DNA of 64,000 bases from Heterodera schachtii. Lineage: Eukaryota; Nematoda; Chromadorea; Rhabditida; Heteroderidae. The notes under the pieces were generated by a model. It did no database searches, was not told the DNA's origin, and saw only the letters and a list, made by a program, of their open reading frames with translations. The stretch spans positions 186,001 to 250,000 of the forward strand of contig SIJG01000055.1 in NCBI GenBank assembly GCA_023374025.1, given 5' to 3'. Below, piece by piece: positions 29,769 to 42,700 of the stretch; within the stretch, counting starts at the first letter, position 1; every line of letters begins with the position of its first letter. The position numbers and the translations under genes were made by a program.

Positions 29769-32457
29769 ATGTCATTCCGTAGTGCCCCTCCGTCCCGCCG
29801 CCCGTCGTTGTCGCCGTACGCTCCGTTCGACCGCCAGCGCTTTTCAATGCGCCGCTGTCGTGCGGTCGATTCTCACGAAGACGGACAAATGGCAAGCGCA
29901 AGCGAAAGTTTTCGTCACGCGCCGCTGCTGGCAACACGTCGGACGCCAGCAGAAGCATTTGCGCCGCCGGTGCTTTTCCGCGCCAGCACTCCGCAGCTGC
30001 CGAACACGACGAAGCGGCGAATGACGCAATTTCAATTGGACACGAGCAAATTGGCACCGCCAAATTTACACAAATTGGGAATTACGGACGGAGAAGGGCC
30101 TCCTCAAAGGAAGGCAAAGAACAGTTTGGCATTATTAGGGCTTAATGTTTATTGGTAATTAGCCAACGGATATTGTTTAAATGTTTTTGGTGGGCGTGTG
30201 TCCCTTCCTTTGTCGGCATCCTTCGCTTTTTGCTCATTTCGCCTATTTCCCACCCCTAATTGGTCCCATTAGTATGGATTCGCTCCCCCCCCCCCTTCCC
30301 CCTCTCATTCTCTCATTTCATTTCCATTATTTCCCTCCCCCTGGCGATGTTTCGCTTTCCAAGCGTATTTATTCTCTTATTCTCTCCCCCCCCCCATTTA
30401 TTTATTTATTTATTCTCTCCCCTTTCATTAGTCCTTTCATTTTCCCTTCTCTTAACCCCCAACCCTTTTAATGGTAATTTTCTTCCGTTTATTTTTGCTT
30501 TTCCTATTTTTCCTTTTCAGGACACCGTCGAGAAGATTCCGATCCGCGCCCGTTCTCAGAGTTGGCTGATCCGAACTCGCCATTTGCTCGACGATGAAAA
30601 GGTCGGCACTTTCGCTCCTTCCGATTACTTTAGCGCCTTTCTCTTTTCTCAGCTCAATCGCCAAGTGCCGATCATCTCCAAGTGTCTGTTCCTTCTCTCT
30701 GTCCTCCTTTTGCTGATCACTTTTCCCTTTTGTATTCCCTTTTGCCTTAGGGTGTCAAAGTTTGGACAAATGCAAAAAACAAACTTCAAAATGCCAATTT
30801 AGAGAATATGAACGGGCGGTGGTATTCCGACTCGGCCGACTGATCAAACGGGGGACCAAAGGGCCCGGGGTTAGTCAATTAATTCAAATGTTAATTCGGA
30901 TGAAATGGGGGTATTAGGATATTAATTAGCCGTTATTAGCAGTGCCATTCTAAAAAGGCATTTGTCCATTAACTCTCCCCCTAAGATGTTCTTCATTATG
31001 CCCTGCATCGACACTTATAAAATGGTCGACCTTCGCGTGCTCTCTTTCGACGTGCCTTCTCAGGTGTTTTTGATTGGCCAATTAATTCAATCAAATCAAT
31101 TAGTCAACTAATTATTAACAAGTCTCCCAAAATTGCCCTAGGAAATTCTTTCCCGTGATTCGGTTACCGTTTCGGTCGAAGCTGTCATTTACTTTCGGAT
31201 TTCCAACCCCGTCATTTCAGTCACAAAGTAGGCCGACAAAAAGATTTTTTCCGCATTAATTTGTGCCGTTTCAGTGTTAACGATGCCCAGTTCAGTACCA
31301 AATTATTGGCCCAAACGTGAGCATATTTTACCAATTTCTCTTTCACCTTCCCCCAAAAAGGACTTTGCGCAATGTTCTCGGCACAAAAACACTCAGCGAA
31401 ATTCTGCAGGAACGTGACGTCATCTCTAGTGTGAGGAGAGAGATTAATGGGATTGAGATTAACGGATAAAATAAGTAGTTCATATTATGGAGTTTTAAAG
31501 TTCAGATAACGGAAAAGGTGTTGGACGACGGGACGGACCCGTGGGGCGTGGTAAGGGAAAGGGGCGGAGGGACCAAAGCGCAATATAATTAATTAATTGA
31601 CCAATTAAACAGAAAGTGGAGCGGGTGGAGATAAAGGTAAGTTCAATGAAGAAGAAAGCGGCCTAATGAACTGCTATCATTTCCCCTCAAGGACATTCGT
31701 CTGCCGCAAATGCTGATGAAAGTGAGCGAGCGGAGAGAAAAGGGGCAAAATTCGTGGAATCGCCCGCCCCCCAATTTAAAATTAGCAATGGCATTCCCTT
31801 CCATAAATGCCATTGATTGGATTCGCACGAGCATTAATCAGCACGAGTGCTACTGCTTATCAAAGACAATTTCAGTCGATGGCCGCTGAGGCAGAAGCAG
31901 CGCGAGACGCACGGGCGAAAATTATCGCGGCGGATGGAGAACGAAGCGCGAGCAGGTCAAAAGGAATTCACAACTGGGCATCCATTTGCTTGAATACATT
32001 CTTGTGTCAAAAAATGCACGGATTGTCCCTAATGAATTCGGCAATTTGGTTACTGTAAGTCCAACATTTGTCAGGTCAATGGTCCAAGCGGCTGATGTCA
32101 TTCGTGGCAATAAGGTCAGTGCAGTTAGCTAATTGTCAATTGATCACTAAATGGCATTCTCCGGATTGACCAATTGTCCATTGGCCCGACATTTTTAAAA
32201 CCTCTAAAAATGGTCCTAATTGTTTACAATTGTCCCATTTCCTCCCCCCCCCCCCCCCATTAAAAGGTGTCCCTCCATCTTCGCTACCTCCAAACACTGA
32301 TTCGAATCGCAGCAGTGCACAACCACACTTATGTGAGTTAATCAAACAAATAAATATTCTAATGAGTGATTGACCCCAAATAACAAAACAAAAGGTTGTG
32401 CCCGTCCCATTGGAAATTGTCAAAAAAATAATGCAAAGACTGAGGAGGAAAAGCTGA
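29769..32457 (+). CDS. Stomatin-family integral membrane protein (MEC-2/UNC-1 type)
   Basis: Membrane-hairpin scaffold that binds cholesterol and tunes ion channels or gap junctions in relatives. Exons: 29769-30146, 30521-30601, 30653-30759, 30803-30869, then about nine more to the TGA at 32457. The N-terminal about 150 residues are basic, Ser/Pro/Arg-rich and lineage-specific. The hairpin is 'CLFLLSVLLLLITFPFC', followed by 'SKEYERAVVFRLGRLIKRGT', then 'FFIMPCIDTYKMVDLRVLSF', 'EILSRDSVTVSVEAVIYFRI', 'FSTKLLAQTTLRNVLGTKTL', 'DPWGVKVERVEIKDIRLPQ' and 'MAAEAEAARDARAKIIAADG'. The C-terminal oligomerisation end is divergent ('VSLHLRYLQTLIRIA', then NHTYVVPVPLEIV) and finishes with a basic RLRRKS. 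All phases agree. Which C. elegans paralogue it matches is not clear. Confidence 0.9.
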
Positions 32458-33724
32458 GTGTTATGAATTTCCATTCAGCAGAACAGAATCTGTGAACAAT
32501 TAACTCTGATTATTTGTGAATGTCGCAATGACTCATTTTTTACAATTTGTTTAACAAATTATTAATAAAATTGAAAAAATAATGATGGCGGTGATTAAGT
32601 GGCTTTTGCCTAATTACGACAAACGCAATAATTAATAAAAAGTCGCAAGAAAGTGGAAGAAAAGAGAAGGGGAAAAAGTGACAATAAAAGGAACGGATGG
32701 AAGGGGGGGGGGAGCGAATGATGGCAACGACTCGGAAAAGCGAAAAAAAGAATAACTGAGCAAAAGCCAAAAACAGTGAGTCAGTGCTTTTCAGGGACAG
32801 AAGCGACAAAACGAAATGAACAACAATATTCATTCTGATCATTCAAAAATTATCAATTCGTAAATCAATCAATCAATCAATCGTCGGTGGGGTGACCATT
32901 TCCAATTCTTCGGATGAGGAAAAACACTGAGACGAAAGCAAAGGCGAAACAGTACGAGCGAGCGCCTTCGGCACCTCCGACTGCGGCGAAGCGTCCAGAA
33001 AAAGATCGGCGACAACGGACGACGACGGCGGTCGGAGAGTGTCGGACTCGCAGACAGCCAAAACGGTCGTTTTGTCCACGGGTTGGAAGAGCGTCGACGG
33101 AGAGGACGAAGAGACGGCGACACAATGCTGAGGAAGAGGAGGAGGAACAGTGCGAGAGGAAGCGGAGGAAACGGAGCAGCAGCCGGAGGAGGAGGGGGAC
33201 GAACGACGGGCCAACTAAACGGACACAACAAATGGCACCATTGGAAGGAGAAAAGGAAAGGGGAGAGAGAAAAAAAGAGGGAGAAAAGAAAGAGAGAAGG
33301 AGCAAAAGGTAAGGGAAAGAAATGATTAGGGAGGGGAAAGGATATTGAGAGGAAAAGGAAAGAAAGAAGTAGAAAGAGAGAAAGGAAGGGGGGAAGAGGA
33401 GTGAAGGAAAATCAAAAAGGGAATAAGGAGAAAAGGGAGAGGGAAGAATAGCGAGAGAAAAACGAGAGAGAGAGAAGAGAGAGGGGAGAGAGAGAAAGGA
33501 AAAAGGTAAGGGAAAGAAAGAAACAAAAATAGTCATTATGAAGAGGAAGAAAAAAGTGAGGACGACGGGGACTTAGAAAAGGGAAGCCCAAAAACGTACA
33601 AAAGGGAAGCGAAAGACACGGCATGGCATTGCCTCCAACCATTTGCTTTTTTGTCCCAAAACAGAAATGCCATAGAAAACAATGATTGGAATGCAAAATT
33701 GTTTTTGGCTTTGCTTTCAAAACC
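32458..33724. other. Spacer with an ambiguous open region
   Basis: 32873-33214 (-) is open for 113 codons, Ser/Pro-rich at its start, with a more protein-like end (KTTVLAVCESDTLRPPSS ... EELEMVTPPTID). The plus strand and other frames are also open across 32.9-33.3 kb, so composition alone could explain it. 33.2-33.5 kb is AG-rich low complexity. No call made beyond 'possible exon'. Confidence 0.25.
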
Positions 33725-34998
33725 TCATTTGCTTAATTCACTGACAATTTTCTTCACTCGCGCCAATGTGCCGACGGAGGAAGCGCGCGAGTCGATACAT
33801 TCGACGCCATTTTCATCGAACGGTGCGGTGACCACGACACATTTGAGCACTGAACAGTCGCAATAAGTCAACAAACCGACCAAATAATCTTCCGTCATTC
33901 CTTCCGTCCGTTCGCTTACCTTTGATACTTTCCCCGTCCCAAACGACGTCGTCGAATCTGATTTTGTATTTTTTAAATTAATGTCAAAACCTAAGCGAAG
34001 TCCATTTGCTTTGCTCTCTCTCTCTCACATTCTCTTCAGTTCGATAAATGTGCGTTTCGCCGCTTCGCTCGGCGTTTTATCCACCCAAAGTTGGCTCAGT
34101 CGCTGCTCCGCTTTGACCAACCGATCGCGGGCGGTCGCCGGAGAGTCCGTTGGGACATGGCAAATGCCATCAAAATTGGACGGAGGGGATGAAAGTTTCT
34201 TCAGCTAAACGGGAGAAATGGACAAAAAATGGGAAAAGCAATCGAAAAAGGACTAGAGATTTATTTTAAAAATGACTCTTGTGGAGTTTAAGCCCCATAC
34301 GCAAAAATTTTTACATTTCAGAATAAAAGAAGCCAAACTATAGGTTTTCGGGGTCGCTGATCGCGAATCCGGCTTCCATTTCGACCAATTCCAAATCCCG
34401 GACCCGAATTCGAACAAAAACTCGAAGAATTAAATTTTTCGATTCTACATTTTTAGTGTAAAAATGGTTTAAATGATTTTTAATTGAAGCACTGATGACT
34501 TTCAGTTCGTTTCCGTGTATTTAAACAATGTTGACCAATAATCTGAAACCCGAAAAATTTAATTTTCGACTTTTTGTTCGAATTCGGGTCCGGGATTTGG
34601 AATTGGACAAAATGGATGCCGGATTCGTGATCAGCGACTATAAAAACCTATACATTGGCTTCTTTTATTCTGAAATAAAAAAAATATATATTAGTGTATG
34701 GGGCAAGAGCCTAAAAAATTTTTCACAATTTTCTTCACATTTTTTTTTTCTTTTCAAAGTTCTGACAAAACAAAATTAACAAACGCACCGATTGAAGCTC
34801 AGCAAAACGGATAAAATGAATGTTAAACTGTCGCTCATTGCCTTTCCTTTCGCGCAACACAAAAATTCCCTCGCGGCGGTCGACCAAAAGCAATTCGCCG
34901 GAAAACTTCTGCATTCGAGTGGAACACTGAAGGCGATCGCCGTTCTGCAATTCGTCGATTGTTGTGGCCGAAGAAGTGGCCAATTCGCAATGATTCAT
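33725..34998 (-). CDS. lsm-12: LSM12 homologue (Lsm domain plus anticodon-binding-like AD domain)
   Basis: RNA-associated Lsm12 protein, in animals an ataxin-2 partner in translation control. The ATG at 34998 (MNHCELATSSATTIDEL) starts an exon with the Sm-like fold ('MQKFSGELLLVDRREGIFVL') ending 'IRFAELQS'. After a 580-bp intron containing an inverted-repeat element, 'LKKLSSPPS' and 'RLVKAEQRLSQLWVDK' follow (about 34.05-34.2 kb), then 'RFDDVVWDGESIK' (about 33.95 kb). The last exon (about 33725-33868) has 'CVVVTAPFDENGVECID' and 'LARVKKIVSELSK', corresponding to the AD domain end. Phases match at all junctions. About 190 residues, the usual family size. Confidence 0.88.
34292..34703. mobile_element. 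Inverted-repeat element in LSM12 intron
   Basis: Outer words GCCCCATAC and GTATGGGGC and inner arms CAGAATAAAAGAAGCC / GGCTTCTTTTATTCTG and GAATCCGGCTTCCATTT / AAATGGATGCCGGATTC are inverted repeats of about 100 bp. Inner arm words (TTCGAATTCGGGTCCGGG, GATTCGTGATCAG) are shared with the MITE at 8393-8964, so these belong to one superfamily. No clear target duplication. Confidence 0.7.
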
Positions 34999-36728
34999 CT
35001 TTTGAGAGAAGCCTTTTAAGCAAGAATTGTTTGGCTAAATGAATTAATTGTGAACTAAGAATTTGTTAAGTTATTCGACAAAGACGCATAAAATCGACCA
35101 TTTGCCATGGGCAAAAAATCCAATTAAATTTTGTTGGCCAAAACAAAACGCCATTTTGAATTTAATTTTAAAAAAATATCCAACTTTACGGGATCGAGCC
35201 AATTCCCTACCGCCAATTCCCTACCAGCCAATTCCCTACCGGCCGATTCCCTACCGCCAATTCCCTACCGCCAATTCCCTACCGCCAATTCCCTACCAAG
35301 GCATTTGGGCCATTTCCATACCAAAAGTGTTGAATATTGAAAACATTGAGATTGAAACACACAAGAAAACTTATTCACTGCTTTTTAGACTTAGCTCGTC
35401 AAGAGCTTTCTGATGATACCAAATTTATCAAGATTCGATCGTTTTAAAAAAAGTTAGAAGTGTTAAATCTCTGAATTTTTCAAATTTAGAACCGACCCAA
35501 AAATAGGTTTAAACCCAATTCCGCAACTTTCGGGGAACTCGAAACCGGGCTCAAGATCCCGGAGCTTTAGGGACTTCGGATTCGTAAAGTAACTGCTTGT
35601 ATGAAATTTGAATAATTAAACCCCGGCCTTTCTTCCTAATTTTCGGGCCCCTGGAAGTCCTACAAAGCGATTTGAAATCAATTGTAAATTCGAAAAAAAT
35701 TCATGATCCAATTTAAGAATCCGGGGACCGGATAAAGCTGCTAAAATAGACAAAACACTATTTTAAAATTTTTTACTTCGACTTGTGAAAAAGTATGAAT
35801 GGTCATTGTTTTGAAGCTTTGTACGGTTCTTTTTTTGTTAGAAGTATTTCCATTTTCTTCTCTGCAACATTAAACAAAAAATTTATTGTCTTATAATTCA
35901 CGAGAAACATCAAAATGTTGAAAAGCCTCTTTCTGTTTTTGAAATTTTGCCGAAAAATTTGGCTGGTAGGGAATTGGCGCTAGGGAATTGGCGGTAGAGA
36001 ATTGACCCAAACCCAAACTTTACAGTATCATGCAAAATTAGTGATGTGATTGTTCTGTTCGTGGTGAGCCGAAGTGACAAAAGTGCAAATGTGTGGTGAT
36101 CAGAAGAGGCGAGTGAAAAAATGATTTTTAATAAATTAATTTACATAATTAACTTCATTATTAATTATATCAATTGGCGTTTTTATTACAGTTTAGTGGA
36201 CCCGACATTTTTTTCTTTAAAAATTCCGATAAAAGGCATAAAAAATAACATTGACTTTTGTCGGAGGTTTTCAGGGTCGCTGTTCACAAATTTGACATTC
36301 ATTTTAGCCAATTTCGAATTTCGCACCCGAATTCAAACAAAAAGTCAAAATTCTTTAAATTTCATATTTATATTCAAATCTGCATAGAATGACCATTTTG
36401 ACGTTGTAAGGCATTTTTTTTAGTTTTGCCAAAAACCGGGAAAATCATCAAAAATTTCAGTAGACTAATCAATGATGAATTTTGTTTTTTTTCTTAATAA
36501 AATACTAATTGATTTTTCGTTTTTCATATTATATCCATAAATTTATCTTCGACGACTAATTGCTATAATTATAGTCAATAAATTTAAGAATAAACATTCT
36601 CTCTCTGCCAAATCATTTTAAATTTTTATTATCTTTTTTTTTTATTTCATCGATAATCTGACAATTAATTTTTTTAATCATTTTTATTTTTTAAATTGAT
36701 ATTAAATTTCCCCTTTTCATTGTGATAA
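34999..36728. repeat. Spacer with tandem array, inverted counterpart and repeat fragment
   Basis: Seven tandem copies of a 14-15 bp unit (CCAATTCCCTACCG) at 35199-35297 and three inverted copies (GGTAGGGAATTGGCG) at 35965-36004 bracket about 670 bp. At about 36263-36350 lies one arm of the GAATTCGGG-type repeat family (GGTTTTCAGGGTCGCTG). No gene seen before 36729. Confidence 0.6.
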
Positions 36729-39700
36729 ATGGTGCCGTTTGTCATTTGTTCTGAGTTCGCTGTCATCTTTCTTTTGTTTTCCTCTGCTAAATTCCATTCA
36801 TTTGAAATTGGTAAAAATAAAATAATTAAAAATATATAAAATATTAAAATTTTTCTAAAATATTTTTTAAATATTTTTGCTTTATATTAATAAAATTATT
36901 TTGTTTAGAGAAAGTGAACAAAGAAATTGACCATTTATACACAAATTTATTTCAACTCCAAAGTCAGCAAACCTCAGAAAATTATGAGAAAAATAGCGAA
37001 AACATTCTGTTGGAAATTGAATCGAAATTGTTGGACAATTCGATTTGTTGGATTTTGGAGTCGGCGGAAATGCCAAAAATAGCGAAAAATGAAAAGGAAA
37101 AATTGGAGAAAACTTTTGAGAAAATTTTGGAGAATTATAAAAAAATAGCAGCAGAAACTAATAATTCTGTGCGAAAAAATTGCGAATTTTGGAAATTTTG
37201 GCGAAAAGCGGCAAAAAATTTCGGTTTATTATTTTTATTTAATTTACACAAAATTTAAAATAAAATAAAATTAAGGAAAAAATATAAAAATAGCAAATGA
37301 AAAAGGAAATTTCGAATGTGAGAACAAAAAAATAAATCGAAGCTTCGAAAGTGCCGTCGATGATGCATTAGCCGAAGACATTTTAATGGGACATTTAAAC
37401 GCACTTTCGAATTTATTGAAGCCAAAAAAAGGCGAGGAAAAGCCAATTCAAATGGGAAAAGCAATGGAACAGCAGAAAGACGGCACAAATAATTGGTGTA
37501 AATAAAAAGATTTAAATGGAAATAAATTTACATTTTAAGGAATTTCGACGGATTTTTTTGTAAGGAAAAAATGAAAAACGAATCGAATTTTGCGCATTTT
37601 TTACGCAAAAAACGCATTGATAATAATGTAAATGGAATAATTGAAATAAAGAGAAAAATTACACGTCATTTTGGAAATGAATTTTTGGAGAAAATGGAAC
37701 ATTTGCGACCGATTGAAATGGCATTTGGTAATTAGGGAAAATAAACTTAATTAGTGTTTTAATTACATAGACATAATTGACGACCAAAGATTGGCCGATA
37801 CTTATGCAAAAATTCTGCAACAAAGTGCGACTTTGGCAGAACAAAACGAAGCCAATTTGACAAAGCGAATGCTTTTTGGCCAAATCATTCGCATTTTTTC
37901 AATGGCAAATTCATTAGGGAAAATGAAAATTAAAAAGCGAAAGGACAGCGAAAAAATGAATAAAATAATGTCGGAAATTGAAGAATTTTGGAGAGAAAAA
38001 ATGGACGAAATTCGAGCAGAGATCGGAAAGGGAGGGAATTCGGTGAAGAAAACTTACAAAATATGGCACAAATTGGCCAATTTGTTCAACAAAATTCCCA
38101 TTTCGAAGTCGCAGCAAAAAATTGGCATAATTTACGACGAATTTGGCCAAACGAAGACGGAATTTTTGTGGAAGGCGAAGGACCAAATGATGGAAGAACA
38201 CGCGAAAAATGTGGCCAAATTGGCAGGGAACGGACAGAACGAACTCAGCCGAACTTTGGCCAATTCAATTGGCCAAATGAGAGGGGCCAAACATCGGCTC
38301 AAAAGCTTTTTCACCTCCAAATTCAAAGGCACCGAAATTTTGGAAAAATTAATGGGAGAAAATGCGAATTTTGCGGCAGTGTTTCGTTCAGGTGAAAGTT
38401 AAAAATATTAAAATTAATTTGTCTATTTCCCATTTTTCACAGATTTAACTTCAAATGAAATAAAGGAATTACAAATAAAATTTTATTTAAAATTTTTGGA
38501 CAGTGAAAGCGAAACTGACGAATATTTGAGGGCAAAATTAATTGTGGACAATTTGGCATTTTATCAATGGTAAATAAAAACCATTGGCGTTAATTTTTAT
38601 TTGTTTTTTAATTTTTCAATTTTAGGTTCAAAAATAGGCGACAAAAACTGCCAAAGAGTGGGCAATCTCTTCTCGAACAACATCTCCTCCAAATCGAACT
38701 TCGCTTGGATTCCATGGCCCAAATCGAAACTTCGGAGGGAACGGAATTGGCACACGAAGCGAAAATGATGGCACTGAAAATGGCAAAAGACAAACTTTTC
38801 CCAGAAGAAAAGCCAACGGAAGTGAAAACATTTGGCAAAGCTATGAAAAGTGAGGCAAACAATGTGAAGAAGACTCTGTTGATGATGGAAATGCATTGTA
38901 AAACCATCGAAGAATTGGCGGAAAAGGAGCAGAAATTTATGGACGGAGTTAAAAGTGGGAAAAACTAATTTATTTATTTATTTATTAGTGTGATTTAGTC
39001 AATGAAATAATTAGTTCTAATTAATTAATAATTGTAATAAATTAATTAATTAGTGATTTGATTTAGAAATTGTTCTTGACAGTGAACGCTTGCACAAAAT
39101 GATACCACGACTCAGCAAAACATGCCAAATTTTAAAGGAAAATGCCAAAGGGGAGACAAACGGAAGAAAGAAAAGCAATGGGAAAAATGAGACGGAAAAG
39201 CGGGCGGAAGCAGAAAAAGGAGAAGCAAACGGACAAAGGGGCGGAGAATGCGTCGATTCGGACGGTAAGGAAAAATTAATGGGCAGTAATTAGTGTTAAT
39301 TATCGTTAACTGTTTTGCCTTTGATCACTGAAGAGGAATCCGACCTGATCAGCTGCTATCGCCATTTAATGTGTGCTGATCAGCCAATTTTAAAATCTGA
39401 CAAAACTTTTCTGATGGTCAATTCGCTTTATTTCCATCTGAAATTAGTGATAAACGAACTTTTATTAGTCACAAAGAAAATCAAAAACGACGGACGGAAA
39501 AATGAAAAAAAAAGAAGAAAAGCAATTGAAATTGAAGTGGAAGTCCAAAAGAGGCAACTTTTGGCAAAAACGGAAAATTTGGAGCAAAAAATTGCCAAAA
39601 TTTGCTATTTGACAATTATTTGGGAGGAAAGCATTTCGAATGAATTTTTTGTGAAAAAGGCAAAATTTGGAGAACATTTTTGGATGTCAAATTCAATAAA

Positions 39701-42700
39701 AAAGGTAAATGAATTAATTTATATAAAAAATTAACTCTTTTAATATTTATTCATTTAATTAATTTATTTTTAATTAATTTTTTAACAGAAAGTGTCTTTT
39801 TCTTCCCCCGCCGAAAGTGACGAAAATTTTGACTTTTCTTTTTGTGATGAAAGTGAAAATGCCCTTAAGCTTTCACAACATCTGATGAATGCGCAATCAT
39901 TTGAAGTAACGCAGGAAATTGTGCTGAACCATTTGCTGAGAAAGGACAGAGAATTCGCTAATTTTGTGTGTTTCAATCGAAACGAAATGCCAATGTTAAG
40001 AAAATGCGGTAATTTTCGGCGGGGGGGGGGACGGACAGACTCTCCCCCCCCCCCCCCCGTCGGCTTGGCCACAAAAATGTGCCAATAATGCATTTGTTCA
40101 TCCTTTTCCGTCTCACTTTTTCAGCAGAATTTGATGACTCCGATCAGATGCACCGTTTGTATTTGGCTTTGTTTACCTCCGATGATTCTGAGTTGGCTTT
40201 TCGAAATGAGACGACCCTCGCCATTAAACTGATGGATTCGATCATTGCCAAAGGCGAGGAAACGGCGCTCACTTTTGGCAATTACACAGAAATTGCGGTG
40301 GCACGGGCCGAAGTGATGGCCATGGCGGCGGTGCATTTGCACTTTTTGAAGGAGGAGGACCAATTTCGCATCATTTGTCGCCAGTTTGCCAATCTGAACT
40401 TCTTAAGCCGAAAGATGGTCGATCCGTCCGTCTTTTGGCTTTTGCCCATTGATTGTTCGGCCATTAGTCGCGAGGAGACTTTTCGCTTGCAACGTGCCGT
40501 CCTCAAAATGTCTCATTGGGATTTTCTGCACAACCATTTTGAGAAGAGCCCAACAGAGGATGGCATTTTGAGAACAGTGCGGCAAAAGCGCGGGGCATTC
40601 GCTTTGGTGGCCAAACTGATCGGAGGGGAAAAGCTGTTGGAACTGTGGGAGGACAAAGGGATCCGAGCGAAGCTAATGGACACGAATTGTAAGTGAAAAA
40701 CAGAAACGGAGAGAAACCAAAACACTTTTGCATACTGTACACCGCCTTACCATAACCATTTTTTCATTTTTCAACGACAAAAACCGACTCTTGGACCATT
40801 ACGTCGGCGCTTTGCTTGCGGCCGACACGGCGGCAAATTGCGTCGATCGAATGCGCGAAATAAAAGCGAATGATTTAATCGTATGGACGCAATGGTTCCA
40901 AGCGAAGTACGGAGAAAAAGCGGAAGACATTCAGAAGCAAATGGATTTCATTTGGCTGTATTTGCGCATTACGTACGAATCGTACGAAAGCGAATCGGAC
41001 GAAATATTCGAAAAAATTGCCGAAAATATGGAAATAACACGGAGAAGTAATTAATTAAAATGGGTGGGCCAATTGACAATTAACAAACAAACAGAACTCA
41101 TCCAAATGCTTTCTTCGGAGCGTCGGAATTCATCGAATGGCACTTTGGGTGAATCATTGAAAAATTGGCGCGACATAATTAGGAGGGCGTACGACGCGTG
41201 GAATTCGGCGGAATGGGACGAATCGGAGGGAAAGGGGCGGAAAAAGCGGATCGACGATGAATTTGTACAGAAGATGCACTTCGAAGTGATCAGAGACCTT
41301 TGCGAGAACATTCATAAAACCGATGAGATGGTTCAGCAGAAATTTGCAAAAATTATAAAAGGTAAAAAAATAAAATTGGAATTTTATTTGAAAAGTGCCG
41401 CTTTTCAACAAAATGCCGTCCTTTCCCCCCCCCCCCCGTCCCTTTTTGGCATTTTATAAGTAATTTAAGGGCTAACTGAGAGCAAAGAATGTCGGCAGAA
41501 TTTGACTTCATTTTTGAAAAAGGAACAAATCAAAAAGATTTTCGAAGTGATTGAAATTCCATTTGAAGAAAAAGACTTTGAAAGCCCTGAACAAAAAATG
41601 GAATTTTCATCAGACCGATCGAAAGAAAAAGGCAAAGAAACGCAGAAAAAGGGGAGGAAAAATCGACGGAATAAAAATGGGCAAAAAACGGAAAATGAAA
41701 ATGAAGAAAAATGGGAAAGTGAAAAAGAAAGTGGCGAAAAATGGACAAAAAATGAGGAAGAAAAAGAAAGCCAAAAAATGCCAAAGGAAGAAAAAGAAAG
41801 CCAAAAAGTGGCAAAGGAAGAAAAAGAAAGCCAAAAAGTGCCAAAGGAAGAAAAAGAAAGCCAAAAAGTGCCAAAGGAAGAAAAAGAAAGCCAAAAAGTG
41901 GCAAAGGAAGAAAAAGAAAGCCAAAAAATGCCAATTGGAGAAGAAAAGGAAAGCCAAAAAATGCCAATTGGAGAAGAAAAAAGTGAATCCGTCCCAGAAG
42001 AAGAAGCAGAAGAACTTCTTAACACAAAAGGTGAATTTAATTAAAGTGTTAATTAATTCATTTGATTAAGAATTTTGCGATGAAAATTTTATTTTTGGAG
42101 TTTATAAAAAATATTTTATGGAAACGGAAAAAACGGAGGCGGAAAAAACAATCATTTGGGTGGACATAATGACAATAGGCAATGAAATAGAAGGACAATT
42201 AAAAGGCATTGAAGAAATGAAAAAATTAAATTTTATAAATTATTTTTATTTTATGGACGGAAAATTATTGGAAAATTTAAAAGAAAAATGGCAAAAAATT
42301 GCAAAAACAAAAACTGAAAAAAGAAATTACGAAAAATTAATTTTATTAAAAGAAAAAATGCTCGAAATTTTAAATGAAATTTTAACACTTTCCGAATTGA
42401 GAGAAAAAAATGGACAGAAAAGTGAAGCAAATGCAGAGAAAAACCAAAACGAACATTTATTGTGCAAAATCCATCGAAAAAATTTAACAAATGCCATCAA
42501 AATGGGCGAATTTGAAGAAAAATGGAACGGCACGGCAAAGGACGAAAAATTAATGAATTTATTCAAAAACAATTATTTAATTGCCTCAAAATTAGGCAAA
42601 TTTAAAAACGATGCGAAAAAAATGACGAAACAAATTGAAATTGGTAGTGAAATATTAAAAAGAAAACAAAATAATAATTTATAAAAATAAAATATTATTA

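Noticed and set aside
30749..30841. Reading GVKVWTNAKNKLQ as an exon after the 'DTVEKIPIRARSQS' exon
   Set aside because: The stomatin hairpin exon (30653-30759) and 'EYERAVVFRLGRL' exon (from 30803) are in phase with a 43-nt intron, so the other frame is a shadow.
35199..35297. Tandem 14-bp units considered as a CRISPR-like array
   Set aside because: Units are contiguous without spacers and the DNA is plainly eukaryotic.
41530..42025. Minus-strand Phe-rich repeat frames
   Set aside because: Antisense shadow of the decapeptide repeats in the nucleotidyltransferase gene.
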